A DNA stretch of 64,000 nt, taken from contig NC_013595.1 in the NCBI RefSeq assembly GCF_000024865.1, positions 5,580,001 through 5,644,000 on the forward strand, given 5' to 3'. Positions 51,010 through 59,586 of this stretch are shown in pieces. The translations under genes were made by a program, and so were the position numbers. The DNA is from Streptosporangium roseum DSM 43021 (GTDB lineage Bacteria; Actinomycetota; Actinomycetes; Streptosporangiales; Streptosporangiaceae). The notes beneath the pieces are model-generated. The model ran no database searches, was not told where the DNA came from, and was given only the letters and a program-made list of their open reading frames with translations. Position 1 is the stretch's first letter; each line of letters begins with the position of its first letter.

Positions 51010-51481
51010 CCCGCATCTCCAATCTGCTGACTCACAGGCGCAGACAGAGCACATCCTCCTGGCACATGACGGAAGCAACGCTAGCCCGCCCGAGGACTGC
51101 GACGCCAACACATATGGACCAGAAGGCGACGCTTCCGTCAGTCCTTGATGCGTTTCATGGTCAGGTGGGAGTCGTCCCGGGAGACCGCGGGCAGCGGCAG
51201 GATCTGCTGGGTGATGACACCCGGCCGAGGTCACAGGCTCCAGGATCAGCCCATGGCCGGTTCTCCCCGTATGTCGGCCGGCCCCGGAGGTGCGAACCCA
51301 CCCCTGACCAGTAAGCCATCTGCCCATATCCGCCCGTTTTTCGGCCAGTACTCCCGCACGCCGATCTGCCCGTGACAGACCGGCTTGGCCGCGTCGGCCA
51401 CGGGCGACGTGTGCCGAGACGCGTTCGTGATCAAGGTCCGGCAGGATTTCCCTTTCCGTACCAGGATGAGAGGAAATCACC
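51010..51481. other. Gap with nothing recognised
   Basis: About 470 bp between the VOC gene and the exported protein. Short frames in both strands lack motifs and ribosome-binding sites; one minus-strand stretch (REYWPKNGRIWADGLLVRGG) may be part of a lost gene. The last 60 bp probably contain the promoter of the exported protein. Confidence 0.45.
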
Positions 51482-52312
51482 GTGAAGCGAGTGATCGCGA
51501 GCATCGCCGCGGCCACGGTCACCACATTCGTGGCTGCGGCACCTGTCCAAGCCGCCTCCGCGGATCCGGTCACGGCGTTGAAGAGCCAGTTCGTCGCGGG
51601 CAAGGGGGTGAAGTTCACCGACGTCACCACTGTGGTCGAGTTCGCCGGGAACACGACCTTCCTCAAGCGCACCGGTTCCTTCCAGTTCGGGAGGGCCGGG
51701 ATCGTCGCCTCCGACGTCACCACGAAGGTCACCACCGACGACACCTCTTGGGTGCCCAACAGCCTCCTGTGGATGGTGACGGATTCGGACCGGACGATCA
51801 GGATCGGCACCGACAGCTACTACTTCGGTGGTCTCTGGGAGCCGCCGAAGGGCAAGACCTGGCTCAAACATCCGCACGGCATGACCGCCGGCTGGAGCGG
51901 CTGGTGCAGCCAGTTGGTAAACGTGGCCGAGGCCGCGACGCTGAAGGCCCTGATCACGAAGGGGAAGCGAGCGGGGCGCACCTACACGGGCGCGATCAGT
52001 TTCGGCGCGCTGGAGAAGGTCTCCCCGTGGCTGCGGAACGCCAACGTGATCAAAATCTCCAAGGAGCAGAAAGCCGCGGTGCTGCGCTTCACCCTCACTC
52101 TGGGCACCAACGGACTCCCTCAGCGATTGGTCACCGTCTATCCGCAGAGGACCCATGGCGGGACGGAACCGGGGAGGGAGGACAGGCGGCTCAGCGTGGA
52201 GACCCATTACACCGGATGGGGCAGCCGGGTGAGCGTCAAGGCGCCTCCGGCGAGCGAGGTGGCGAATATTGGAAAGCGCGAGCCGGCCGAGCGGGGCGGC
52301 GGCCGGGGTTAA
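51482..52312 (+). CDS. Exported protein of unknown function
   Basis: The 276-aa protein has a signal peptide (KRVIASIAAATVTTFVAAAP, cleavage near VQA-AS) and a soluble beta-rich domain with SFQFGRAGIVASDVTTKVTT and IGTDSYYFGGLWEPPKGKTW, resembling the LppX/LprG-like fold of lipid-binding envelope proteins, but without a lipobox Cys. A lipid-carrying role is only a structural guess. GTG start with GAGAGGAAA upstream. Confidence 0.65.
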   Translation: MKRVIASIAAATVTTFVAAAPVQAASADPVTALKSQFVAGKGVKFTDVTTVVEFAGNTTFLKRTGSFQFGRAGIVASDVTTKVTTDDTSWVPNSLLWMVTDSDRTIRIGTDSYYFGGLWEPPKGKTWLKHPHGMTAGWSGWCSQLVNVAEAATLKALITKGKRAGRTYTGAISFGALEKVSPWLRNANVIKISKEQKAAVLRFTLTLGTNGLPQRLVTVYPQRTHGGTEPGREDRRLSVETHYTGWGSRVSVKAPPASEVANIGKREPAERGGGRG

Positions 52313-52446
52313 GGCCGGGAACTCGCCGCCGCCGGGCCGGGATCACCGGTGAACAGGCCTGGCCGCTCCCCACCGGGCCTTCCCTCGCCCCGACCTCGCC
52401 AGGGTGAGGGAAGGTCAGAGCGATCTCCCCGGCGAGAGACTGCAGG

Positions 52447-52736
52447 TCAGGCCCCCCGGGAAGCCGGGGCGACGAAGGTGTCGCAGGCGCGGGGAGACTG
52501 AGCGGCGAAACCGCGTCCCGGCCAGTAAATGCGGTTCTTCGTCGTCCCGTTGCCCGGAACGTCGCTCTCCATGGAGTGCCGGTTGATGAAGGAGCCGGAA
52601 CCGCGCCTTTTGCTGTGGCCCAGGGGGTCCCAGACGCTGCACCGGCGAAGCAGATGTTCTGCAGCGCGACCTTGCTGCTCAGCGCAAGCGCCCCGGCCTT
52701 GGACGACTCCCCGGCGAGCCGGGCCCCCTGTCTCAT
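52447..52736 (-). pseudogene. Small secreted-protein gene with a frameshift
   Basis: On the minus strand, from an ATG at 52736, RQGARLAGESSKAGALALSS and KVALQNICFAG continue, after a single-base shift near 52655, as VWDPLGHSKRRGSGSFINRH and NRIYWPGRGFAAQSPRACDT, ending at a stop at 52447. The two halves together have two well-placed Cys and look like one small exported protein. Its N-terminal signal is missing or elsewhere. Confidence 0.4.
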
Positions 52737-53049
52737 CCCCGGACTCGTCCCTGCGGGCCCCTCGACCGGCTGTCCGCATGCCCGTGCCTGGACCCGGACC
52801 AAGTGCCACCGGGCGCTGACCCTGCAGCACGGAGAAGACCGTGCTGCAGAACAGGCACGTCGGCTGCCTGCAGTACCTGCTCTGCCATGATTGCCGGCGT
52901 GGCCTCGTCGCCAAGATCTCGATCGATCAGGATGCCGGCATCGTGCGGCGGGTGTCGCATAACACCGGCCCGAGCCGGCGGCCAATGCGATAATCGAGCC
53001 TCCGTATCCCGCAGCCTGCCTACCGTCCGGTCAGCCGATGGGAGCCTGC

Positions 53050-54138
53050 ATGCCCGACGACACCGCCCCCGAGCAGGGCGCACAGCCCGGCCGGACCAAC
53101 CACGGCATCCACATCTCCGGTGACAGCGTCAGCGGTCCCATCGCGTCGGGCGCGCACGCACGAGCTGCGATCAGCCCGTCCGCGCCGGCGGGGCAGGGAC
53201 GGCGCACCTTCATCCAGGCACTGGAGCACATCCTGCTGGATCATGCGCATCTGCTCGACCCCGACACCGAGCGCACCGTACGCCGCCACATCGTGGAGAT
53301 CATGGCCGAGCTGGAGCGTGAACCTGCCGACCTCGTCCTCATCGCCGCCCTCATGCGGCGGCTGGCCGCGATGCTCACCGAAGCCACCCTGTCCATGGCG
53401 CCGGCCACGGCGCTGGCGCGGCTGAGCGACGCGCTGAGCGACATCCCCACCGGCCCTTCCCCCGCATGGCAAATGGAATCGACCTCCTACCTGAAGCAGG
53501 TGACGCGCGTGCGTTCACGCCCTGTTTCGACGAGGGAGCGGCGTTACCGCGAGCGGCTCAGCGCCGAAGCGGCGGCCCGCGACCAGGCCATGACCTCTGC
53601 GGGCGACACCCCGCTGACCATCTATGTCAGCGGCGACGACGCGGCCGCGGCCGCACTCGAGCGCGCGGTCGCCCAGTGGCTGACCACCCAGGACCGTCAG
53701 ATCGTCTACCGGGGCGACGCGGTGCACGGCTCCCTGTGGCGCGCCCTGGTCACCGGCGTCAAAAAGCGCGTGGACAGCACCACCATCGACGCTGGGTTCG
53801 ACCTGGCGGGGCGCGCAAGCGGGCTGTATGGGTTCGACACCCGTCAGGCCGAGGTCGACAAGGCCCAGGCCGAGGCGTTCGCCACGGTGATGCAGGCGCT
53901 CCAGGGGGTGGAGTCGGCGGTGATCCACCATGGGACGCTGCTGGTCGTCAAACACGGACCGAACGTCGTGCGCCGCGAACTCAGCCAGCTCGAGGTGGCG
54001 CACCTGCGCCGCAACCCGATCCTGACCAGCAGTCCCGCCACGATCCTCGCCGAGCTGCAGCGCCTGAGCGATCAGAGCGAGGAAGAGCCGAGCGCCGCGT
54101 TGCCGGCAGTGCAGATCAGATCGGCCCTGGAGGGCTGA
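53050..54138 (+). CDS. 362-aa protein with Gly-rich N-terminal motif, unknown function
   Basis: Residues 19-36 read GIHISGDSVSGPIASGAH, a pattern (I-S-G-x-x-V-x-G-x-I/V-A-x-G) shared with short DUF5955-like actinobacterial proteins and similar to bacterial amyloid signalling motifs. Residues 54-130 form amphipathic helices, 160-180 a charged coil, and 186-340 an alpha/beta domain (LTIYVSGDDAAAAALERAVA, AVIHHGTLLVVKHGPNVVRR) that I cannot assign. No signal peptide or membrane helix. GGGAG 5 nt before ATG 53050 favours that start over ATG 53038. It is convergent with the TIR-WD40 gene. Confidence 0.6.
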   Translation: MPDDTAPEQGAQPGRTNHGIHISGDSVSGPIASGAHARAAISPSAPAGQGRRTFIQALEHILLDHAHLLDPDTERTVRRHIVEIMAELEREPADLVLIAALMRRLAAMLTEATLSMAPATALARLSDALSDIPTGPSPAWQMESTSYLKQVTRVRSRPVSTRERRYRERLSAEAAARDQAMTSAGDTPLTIYVSGDDAAAAALERAVAQWLTTQDRQIVYRGDAVHGSLWRALVTGVKKRVDSTTIDAGFDLAGRASGLYGFDTRQAEVDKAQAEAFATVMQALQGVESAVIHHGTLLVVKHGPNVVRRELSQLEVAHLRRNPILTSSPATILAELQRLSDQSEEEPSAALPAVQIRSALEG

Positions 54139-54348
54139 CGCCACACCCCTGCCCTGCGGCGAGCTCCGGCGCCGCGTTCCTCAAAGGAGCCCGGGTGGTG
54201 ATCGCCGAGCATCCGACGGAAATATCTCTGATGGGGGTGAACCAGGTCGGCGGCTGGTTACACGTTCGTCGACGGCACCCAAGAAGTTGGCGAGGAGACG
54301 ATGTCCTCGGTGGCGATCATCCGCAGGCCGAGCTCGTGGGGCCGGGGC
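54139..54348. other. Intergenic region, nothing recognised
   Basis: The 210 bp between the convergent 362-aa and TIR-WD40 genes have no terminator-like hairpin that I can see and no coding frame with support. Confidence 0.4.
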
Positions 54349-55821
54349 TCAGGAGGAATCCCTCAGGCGTCGCAGATGGATGGTGTCATACGTGCTCGCC
54401 GTGGACAGGGTGCGATTGTCGGGCGCGACGGCGACCGTGAGGACGGGCTGGTCGTGTTCCGCCGAGTTCTCGTAGATGGTCTTTCCTGTTCGCGGATCCC
54501 AGAAGAGTACTGAGCCGGTGTCATCTCCCGTCACGAGAACGCCCCCGGGGGTGAAGGCCACCGCTGTCGTCACAACGGTTCCGGGAAGTTCCTTGGTCAT
54601 GGTGGCGCCGTTCCACAGCCGTACGTGGTCACCCGCGGTGACGAAAAAGGTGCCGTCGGGCGACCACGCCACCGCGTTCAAGTAGGTGTCCGCTTGGATT
54701 TTCTCGCCGATGGGTCGACGGGAACCGGTGTCCCACCGCATGAGAAATCCCTCATCGTCGGCGGACAAGAGAGTGGACCCGTCAGGGCTGAACGCGACCG
54801 AGGTGATACGCCCGGGGTTGCCGGTCAACACCACCTCTCCGTGTGTGAAGACGTTCCATAATCGCACCTTCTTGAGGTCGTCGCCGGTCGCTATGGTCTT
54901 GCCGTCCTTGCTGAACGCGACCGTACGGGCAGCGTCCTGCGGGAATTCCGCGACCGGACGCTTCTTGCGGGTGAGGGCGTCATACAGCGTGACGCCGTTG
55001 GCGTTGCCCACCGCGATCAGGCTGCCTTGCCGGCCGAAGGCCACCTGGTATCCCTCTCCGCCCAGCTTCCACTGGGCCGTCTGCTCGGCCCTGATGACAT
55101 CCCACAGCCTGACAGTCCGATCCTCGCCCGTGCTGGCGAGGAGGCGGCTGTCGGGGTTGAAGGCCACGCTCCGCACCTCTCCCTTGTGCTTTTCCAGAAC
55201 CTTGAGCGTGGCGAGATCGAGGCTGACGACGGGGACCGTCGGAGTCGACGTGGCTGCGGTGGTCGGTGAGTGAGTGGCGGTGGAGGCCGGTGAGCGGGGG
55301 GACCACTTTTCAGCGAGCGGGATCGCGAGAGCGGCCACAGCGATGATGCCCAGAGGTATGGCCAGGAGTGGTGAGGACCAGATCGACCGCCTCCAGGTTT
55401 TCCCGGGGGCGGGTGATTCCACGAGGCCCGGCGTGGAATCACCCGCCGGTACCAGGGCCTTCAGCTGGTCGACGAACTTCGCTGTGGGCATCCGCGCATC
55501 CGTCACGGCCTCGCAATTGGCGTCATTGATACGGAAGAAGACATCACCCGCCAGCAGAAGCGGCAGTATTTCCTTGCCTTTGTCCTCCGCGCGAGTGATC
55601 TCTCGATGTACCCATCTGGACTCCTCGGCGTCCGGGGTCATCACGACCACGAAGGCGGCACATGCGTCGATCTTCGAGCGGATGACCTTCTCGAAACGGT
55701 CGCCGATGGGGATCTCGTCATCGAACCAGGTCCGCACGCCCGCATGGTTCAGGTGCGAGGCGAGTCTTTCCACATATCTGTGGTCTCGGCGGCTGTAGCT
55801 GATGAACACGTATCCGGCCAC
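54349..55821 (-). CDS. TIR-transmembrane-WD40 receptor-like protein
   Basis: The 490-aa protein has an N-terminal TIR domain (YVFISYSRRDHRYVERLASH, then the W-x-x-x-E position in SRWVHREI, Glu74, the usual NADase catalytic Glu), one membrane helix (residues about 148-170, SSPLLAIPLGIIAVAALAIP), a Ser/Thr/Pro linker, and about seven WD40 repeats (GEVRSVAFNPDSRLLASTGE, RITSVAFSPDGSTLLSADDE and so on) to the end. The layout places WD40 and TIR on opposite sides of the membrane, as in a sensor coupled to an NAD-degrading effector. GTG at 55821 is chosen because TIR homology starts there; no ribosome-binding site. Confidence 0.82.
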   Translation of the reverse strand: MAGYVFISYSRRDHRYVERLASHLNHAGVRTWFDDEIPIGDRFEKVIRSKIDACAAFVVVMTPDAEESRWVHREITRAEDKGKEILPLLLAGDVFFRINDANCEAVTDARMPTAKFVDQLKALVPAGDSTPGLVESPAPGKTWRRSIWSSPLLAIPLGIIAVAALAIPLAEKWSPRSPASTATHSPTTAATSTPTVPVVSLDLATLKVLEKHKGEVRSVAFNPDSRLLASTGEDRTVRLWDVIRAEQTAQWKLGGEGYQVAFGRQGSLIAVGNANGVTLYDALTRKKRPVAEFPQDAARTVAFSKDGKTIATGDDLKKVRLWNVFTHGEVVLTGNPGRITSVAFSPDGSTLLSADDEGFLMRWDTGSRRPIGEKIQADTYLNAVAWSPDGTFFVTAGDHVRLWNGATMTKELPGTVVTTAVAFTPGGVLVTGDDTGSVLFWDPRTGKTIYENSAEHDQPVLTVAVAPDNRTLSTASTYDTIHLRRLRDSS

Positions 55822-55913
55822 GGCACAACAATAACTATGACGGGTCGGTCGGAAGGCTGGACGGAATGAAGCGGCGGCGGATTCCCCACCGGACATGATT
55901 GTGCGGGGCGGGG

Positions 55914-56561
55914 TCAGGACTTCCAGGGGCCGAGGCGGTCCAGGCGCCGGCGCTGCTGGTGCGCGGCCGAGGCGTCGAGGCCCTGGCCGCGTTCGGTGAG
56001 GTGGTCGGCGACGGCCGCGCGGTGCTCGACGGGCTTGTGGTCGTCGTACTTGAACTTCGCGACGGCTCCGGTGACCTGCAGTCGCAGGCCCCGGATCCCC
56101 GGCAGCATCCGCCCGTAGGGCGGCTGGTCGACGGTGACTTCGGCGTGGTCGCCATCGGGCTGGAAGTGCGCGAGCTGGCGGCGCAGCAGTTCGGCCTTGG
56201 CCTCGGGGTCGTCGATGATGTGGGCGCGGCAGGTGAACTGCACGGCCGTGTAGTAGCTGGTCGGGACCCCGTCGCGTGGCGGAATGCCGGCGGGGGCGCG
56301 CCACGGGCCGGGGATGAACGCGTAGTCGCCGATGACGGTGAGGACGACGTTCGGGTCCTGGTCGATCGCCTTCCAGACCGGGTTCGGCCGAGCCAGGTGA
56401 ACCAGTAGATCGGGTCCGTCGCCGATGAAGTGGGTGGGCACGACGACGGGCGGCCGGCCGGGCAGGCCGTTCACACTGAGCTGCCCGAAGTCGTGGCCTT
56501 CGGCGACCCAGGCCTGCCATTCGGCCTCGTCCAGGCTCGCGTCCCAAGGCTGGATGAACAT
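55914..56561 (-). CDS. PaiB-like FMN-binding protein
   Basis: The 215-aa protein is a PaiB-type FMN-binding split barrel: FGQLSVNGLPGRPPVVVPTH, VHLARPNPVWKAI, VIGDYAFIPGPWRAPAGIPP and VPTSYYTAVQFTCRAHIIDD, ending in the characteristic KFKYDDHKP segment. Some members regulate sporulation genes; others are flavin reductases or heme oxygenase-like. It is followed on the same strand, 41 bp downstream side, by an EamA exporter. Confidence 0.88.
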   Translation of the reverse strand: MFIQPWDASLDEAEWQAWVAEGHDFGQLSVNGLPGRPPVVVPTHFIGDGPDLLVHLARPNPVWKAIDQDPNVVLTVIGDYAFIPGPWRAPAGIPPRDGVPTSYYTAVQFTCRAHIIDDPEAKAELLRRQLAHFQPDGDHAEVTVDQPPYGRMLPGIRGLRLQVTGAVAKFKYDDHKPVEHRAAVADHLTERGQGLDASAAHQQRRRLDRLGPWKS

Positions 56562-56602
56562 GTCGAACTCCCTTGCAAGGGTGGTGTGGTGTGGTCTGCG
56601 GG

Positions 56603-57439
56603 TCAGGAAAGGGCGAGGAGGCTGACGGCCACTGCGGCGGTGCCCAGCCCGACGAGCTGGCCGCGGCCGATGCGCTCATGCAGCACGCTACGGGCGAGCA
56701 GGACCGTTCCGGCCGGGTAGAGGGCGGTGATCACCGCGACGACGGACAGGTCGCCGCTCCGGGCGGCGAGCAGGAACAGCAGGTTCGCCATCGAGTCCAG
56801 CGCACCCGCGGCCGCCGACATCGCGTACGCGGGGCGTTCGGGACCGAGCCTGCGGAACATCAGGGCGGCCGCGGTCAGGGTGACGGCCGAGGAGACCGTC
56901 CGGCCCACGATCAGCGGAGCGACCCCGCTGTCGGACGGCGCCTGGTGCAGGAAGACGAGCTGGAGGGCGATCGCGGCGCCCGCGCCGAACGCGAGCAGCA
57001 GCGCGGTACGCGAAGGCCGGGCTGAGCGCACGCCGGGTCCAGCGCTGACCAGCACCACGGCCGCCAGCGCGAGCGGCAGCCCGATCAGCCCGGCGGCGGC
57101 CAGATGCTCGCCCTGCAACAGACCCACGCCCACCGGCAGCGCGGCCGAGATCAGCGCGGTGACCGGGGACAGGACGTTCATCGGGCCGATCGCCAGGGTC
57201 CGGTAGAGCAGCACGAACGCCGCCGCCGAAGCGACACCCGAGGCGGCGCCCCAGCCGAGGGCCCCGGCGCTGAAGGAGGCGCCCAGCAACGGCCACAGCA
57301 GCAGCTCGACCACGAGACTGGCCGGAGCCGCGATCATCACCGTGCGCAGCACATGAGCCTTCCGGGCACCCAGCCCGCCGAGAAAATCAGCGCATCCATA
57401 AGCCACCGAGCAGCCCAGAGCCAGCACCAGAGCGAGCAC
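56603..57439 (-). CDS. EamA/DMT-type exporter
   Basis: The 278-aa membrane protein has ten helices in two EamA repeats (LALVLALGCSVAYGCADFL, AASGVASAAAFVLLYRTLAI, VVAVITALYPAGTVLLARSV, GTAAVAVSLLAL). Members export amino acids or drugs. GTG at 57439, after GGGGAGG, is chosen because the DMT homology starts there. It is divergent from an XRE-cupin regulator. Confidence 0.88.
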   Translation of the reverse strand: MLALVLALGCSVAYGCADFLGGLGARKAHVLRTVMIAAPASLVVELLLWPLLGASFSAGALGWGAASGVASAAAFVLLYRTLAIGPMNVLSPVTALISAALPVGVGLLQGEHLAAAGLIGLPLALAAVVLVSAGPGVRSARPSRTALLLAFGAGAAIALQLVFLHQAPSDSGVAPLIVGRTVSSAVTLTAAALMFRRLGPERPAYAMSAAAGALDSMANLLFLLAARSGDLSVVAVITALYPAGTVLLARSVLHERIGRGQLVGLGTAAVAVSLLALS

Positions 57440-57553
57440 GACACCTCCCCCGAAGTACAATGGAACGACTAGAATGTATGTCAGAACGACCACAAGAGGC
57501 CAATCGAACAACCGGCCGGTACAGCAGACTGTTCCGAGTGGGAGGGTGATCAC

Positions 57554-58150
57554 ATGACAGAGCCGACTGCGGCCCTGCGGACCGTCGCGAACAATGTCCG
57601 GACCGCCCGCCGGCGCGCGGGCCTGTCCCTGGAAGAACTGGGACGGCGTGCCCAGGTCAGCAAAGGCGCCCTCGTCGCCCTGGAGAAAGCCCAAGGCAAC
57701 CCCAACCTCGCCACCCTCGTCCGCCTCGCCGACACCCTCGGCATCTCGGTGTCCGACCTCATGCAGGGACCCCCCGAAGGCCGCGTCCGCATAGTCGCCG
57801 CCGACACCATCGCACCTCTGTGGACCGGGAAGCAGGGCAGCGAGGCCCGGCTCATGCTGACGACCCCGCCCCCCAGCCCCGTCGAGGTGTGGCGCTGGCG
57901 CCTGGAACCCGGCGAGGACTACCCCAGCCACCCCCACCAGGCCGGAGTCGGCGAGACCATCAGCGTCATCTCCGGCCGGATGACCCTCATCGTCGACGGC
58001 ACCGAATACTCCGTCGAGGCCGGGCAGACCGCCACGTTCAACGGCGATGCCCCCCACACCTACCGCGGAGCGGGCACCGAGTCCTGCCACCTGATCATGA
58101 CCGTCCACCTCCCGCCCGGCCCCGCGCCGGTCCTTGGCCAGGAGTCATGA
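57554..58150 (+). CDS. XRE-cupin transcriptional regulator
   Basis: The 198-aa regulator has an N-terminal helix-turn-helix (VRTARRRAGLSLEELGRRAQ, SKGALVALEKAQGNPNLATL) and a C-terminal cupin (HPHQAGVGETISVISGRMTL, EAGQTATFNGDAPHTYRG). It probably controls the divergent DMT exporter and itself. Confidence 0.92.
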   Translation: MTEPTAALRTVANNVRTARRRAGLSLEELGRRAQVSKGALVALEKAQGNPNLATLVRLADTLGISVSDLMQGPPEGRVRIVAADTIAPLWTGKQGSEARLMLTTPPPSPVEVWRWRLEPGEDYPSHPHQAGVGETISVISGRMTLIVDGTEYSVEAGQTATFNGDAPHTYRGAGTESCHLIMTVHLPPGPAPVLGQES

Positions 58151-58254
58151 TCACCCCCTCCGCCACCCCGCGCACCCGCTGACCGAGCGCTGCCGGACCT
58201 GTCCGCCGGCCTCGGCGGGCAGGCGGGTCATACCGGAGCCAGGCGAGCCCGAAG

Positions 58255-58325
58255 TGGTTTTCTGCCGCTACATCATCTGGCGGAACAGGCACGCCGCTGA
58301 CGAGCGCCTCCGGTCCCGGAAACCA
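58255..58325 (+). pseudogene. IS630-type transposase C-terminal scrap
   Basis: FCRYIIWRNRHAADERLRSR resembles the WRN-x-H...LR end of IS630-family transposases. Only about 24 codons remain, in a gap with an oppositely oriented IS982 fragment. Confidence 0.5.
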
Positions 58326-58424
58326 CCCGAGCCTACCGGCCGACAGGTGGAGCGAAGGCGGGGCCTCATATCAGGGCAAACATCGGTTGATGCGGCACTG
58401 GATGAATGAGTCCAAGGGGTGTGG

Positions 58425-58580
58425 TCACGGTTGGTGGTCGTGGGCGATCAGGGATCGCTTGATCGGCCGGCCGGTCCTGTCGTCGTGCCAGATCGGGGCG
58501 GTCAGCGCCAGGATCCGCGCCAGGACCCGGATGACGGCTCCGGCGGGGGTGCGGCGGCCGTGTCGCACACCGGCTCCTGG
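58425..58580 (-). pseudogene. IS982-type transposase C-terminal fragment
   Basis: Minus-strand reading gives AGAVIRVLARILALTAPIWH and TGRPIKRSLIAHDHQP then stop, matching the ALTAAIWHN ... KRSLIAYDH C-terminus of IS982-family transposases. The catalytic core is gone. Together with the IS630 fragment this fills most of the 440-bp gap. Confidence 0.65.
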
Positions 58581-58595
58581 TCCTGTCCGCGGTCT

Positions 58596-59486
58596 TCACC
58601 GTCCGGCCGCGTCGTGGAGCGCGGCGAGCAGCCCGTCGAGGACGGGCCGGGCAGGTGAGGTCTCGCGCACGGCCGCGTGGATCGCCCTGACAGGCTCGGG
58701 GTTGCGGACCTTGCGGATGACGACGGCCGGGTGCCGGTTGGCCAGCCCCATGTCAGGGATCAGGCTCAGCCCGAGGCCCGCGGCGACGAACCCCTGCGCG
58801 GTGGGGTAGTCCTCGCTCTCCACCGCGAAGTTGGGACTGAAGCCCGCTGCGGCGCAGCCGTCGAGGAGCGCGTCGAGGCAGGGGCCGGGCCGCTCGCTGC
58901 CCACCCAGGGCTCCTCGGCCAGGTCGGCCAGGTCGAGGATCCGTTTCGCAGCCAGCCGGTGGCCCTTGGGCAGGACGGCGCGGTAGGGGTCGTCAAGCAG
59001 GTGGACGAAACGGACGCCATCATGGTGACGGACGCGGGGGGCGACCACGATGGCCAGGTCGGCCCGGCCTTGCGCCACCTCCGAGAGCGGATCCTCGGGG
59101 TCGGTCATCTTCAGGTCGATGCGCACCCCCGGGTGCTGCGTGCGGAGCCAGGCGAGCGCCGGCGCCATCAGGACGGCGCCGGCGGTGGCGAAGTAGCGGA
59201 TCGTCAGCTGCCCGGTGCGTCCGGCGCGCAGGTGGGCCACTTCCGCCTCGGCTTCGGCCAGCTGTCTGCTGATGACGGCCGCGTGCTCGGTGAGCAGCCG
59301 TCCCGCCTCCGTGGGCCGCACGCCCCGGCCGACGCGCTCCAGCAGCGGTATCCCGGCCTCCTTCTCCAGCACGGCCAGCTGCTGGCTGATGGCCGAAGGC
59401 GTGTAGCCGAGGTTGGCGGCGGCGGCGGTCACCGAGCCGCTGGTGACCACCGCGCGGAGGATCTGCAGTCGACGCACATCAAGCAT
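58596..59486 (-). CDS. LysR-family transcriptional regulator
   Basis: The 296-aa LysR protein has the N-terminal helix-turn-helix (LQILRAVVTSGSVTAAAANL, YTPSAISQQLAVLEKEAG) and a periplasmic-binding-protein-like sensor domain (TIRYFATAGAVLMAPAL, YPTAQGFVAAGLGLSLIPD). It is divergent from the EamA exporter, with a T-N11-A type inverted repeat between. The start at 59486 is where LysR homology begins. Confidence 0.93.
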   Translation of the reverse strand: MLDVRRLQILRAVVTSGSVTAAAANLGYTPSAISQQLAVLEKEAGIPLLERVGRGVRPTEAGRLLTEHAAVISRQLAEAEAEVAHLRAGRTGQLTIRYFATAGAVLMAPALAWLRTQHPGVRIDLKMTDPEDPLSEVAQGRADLAIVVAPRVRHHDGVRFVHLLDDPYRAVLPKGHRLAAKRILDLADLAEEPWVGSERPGPCLDALLDGCAAAGFSPNFAVESEDYPTAQGFVAAGLGLSLIPDMGLANRHPAVVIRKVRNPEPVRAIHAAVRETSPARPVLDGLLAALHDAAGR

Positions 59487-59498
59487 GTAGGACAGCTT

Positions 59499-59518
59499 AA
59501 AGGTTCTGTAGAACTTTT
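59499..59518. promoter_or_regulatory. LysR-type binding site
   Basis: AAAGGTTC and GAACTTTT are inverted (one mismatch) around TGTA, 13 bp upstream of the LysR start, facing the EamA gene 69 bp away. Confidence 0.6.
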
Positions 59519-59586
59519 CACTTGTCCTATCTGTTCGGGATCGGGCAGCCTGGGTTCCGGACCTCGGAAGGCAAAGGAGCTTTGCA

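Noticed and set aside
51010..51810. Upstream extension of the two-domain VOC gene
   Set aside because: The extension is Arg/Ser/Thr-rich with no motif and runs antisense into the exported-protein gene. The VOC strand starts at the ATG at 51009.
52840..52960. Plus-strand CHDCRRGLVAKISID peptide, GNAT/zinc-ribbon-like
   Set aside because: Only about 35 codons, no start and no further acetyltransferase motif; too little to call.
55822..56679. Upstream extension of the TIR-WD40 gene
   Set aside because: It lies antisense in another frame through the PaiB-like gene and is Arg/Pro-rich; TIR homology begins at the GTG at 55821.
57440..58108. Upstream extension of the EamA gene at 56603
   Set aside because: It runs antisense to the XRE-cupin gene and has no transporter-like sequence.
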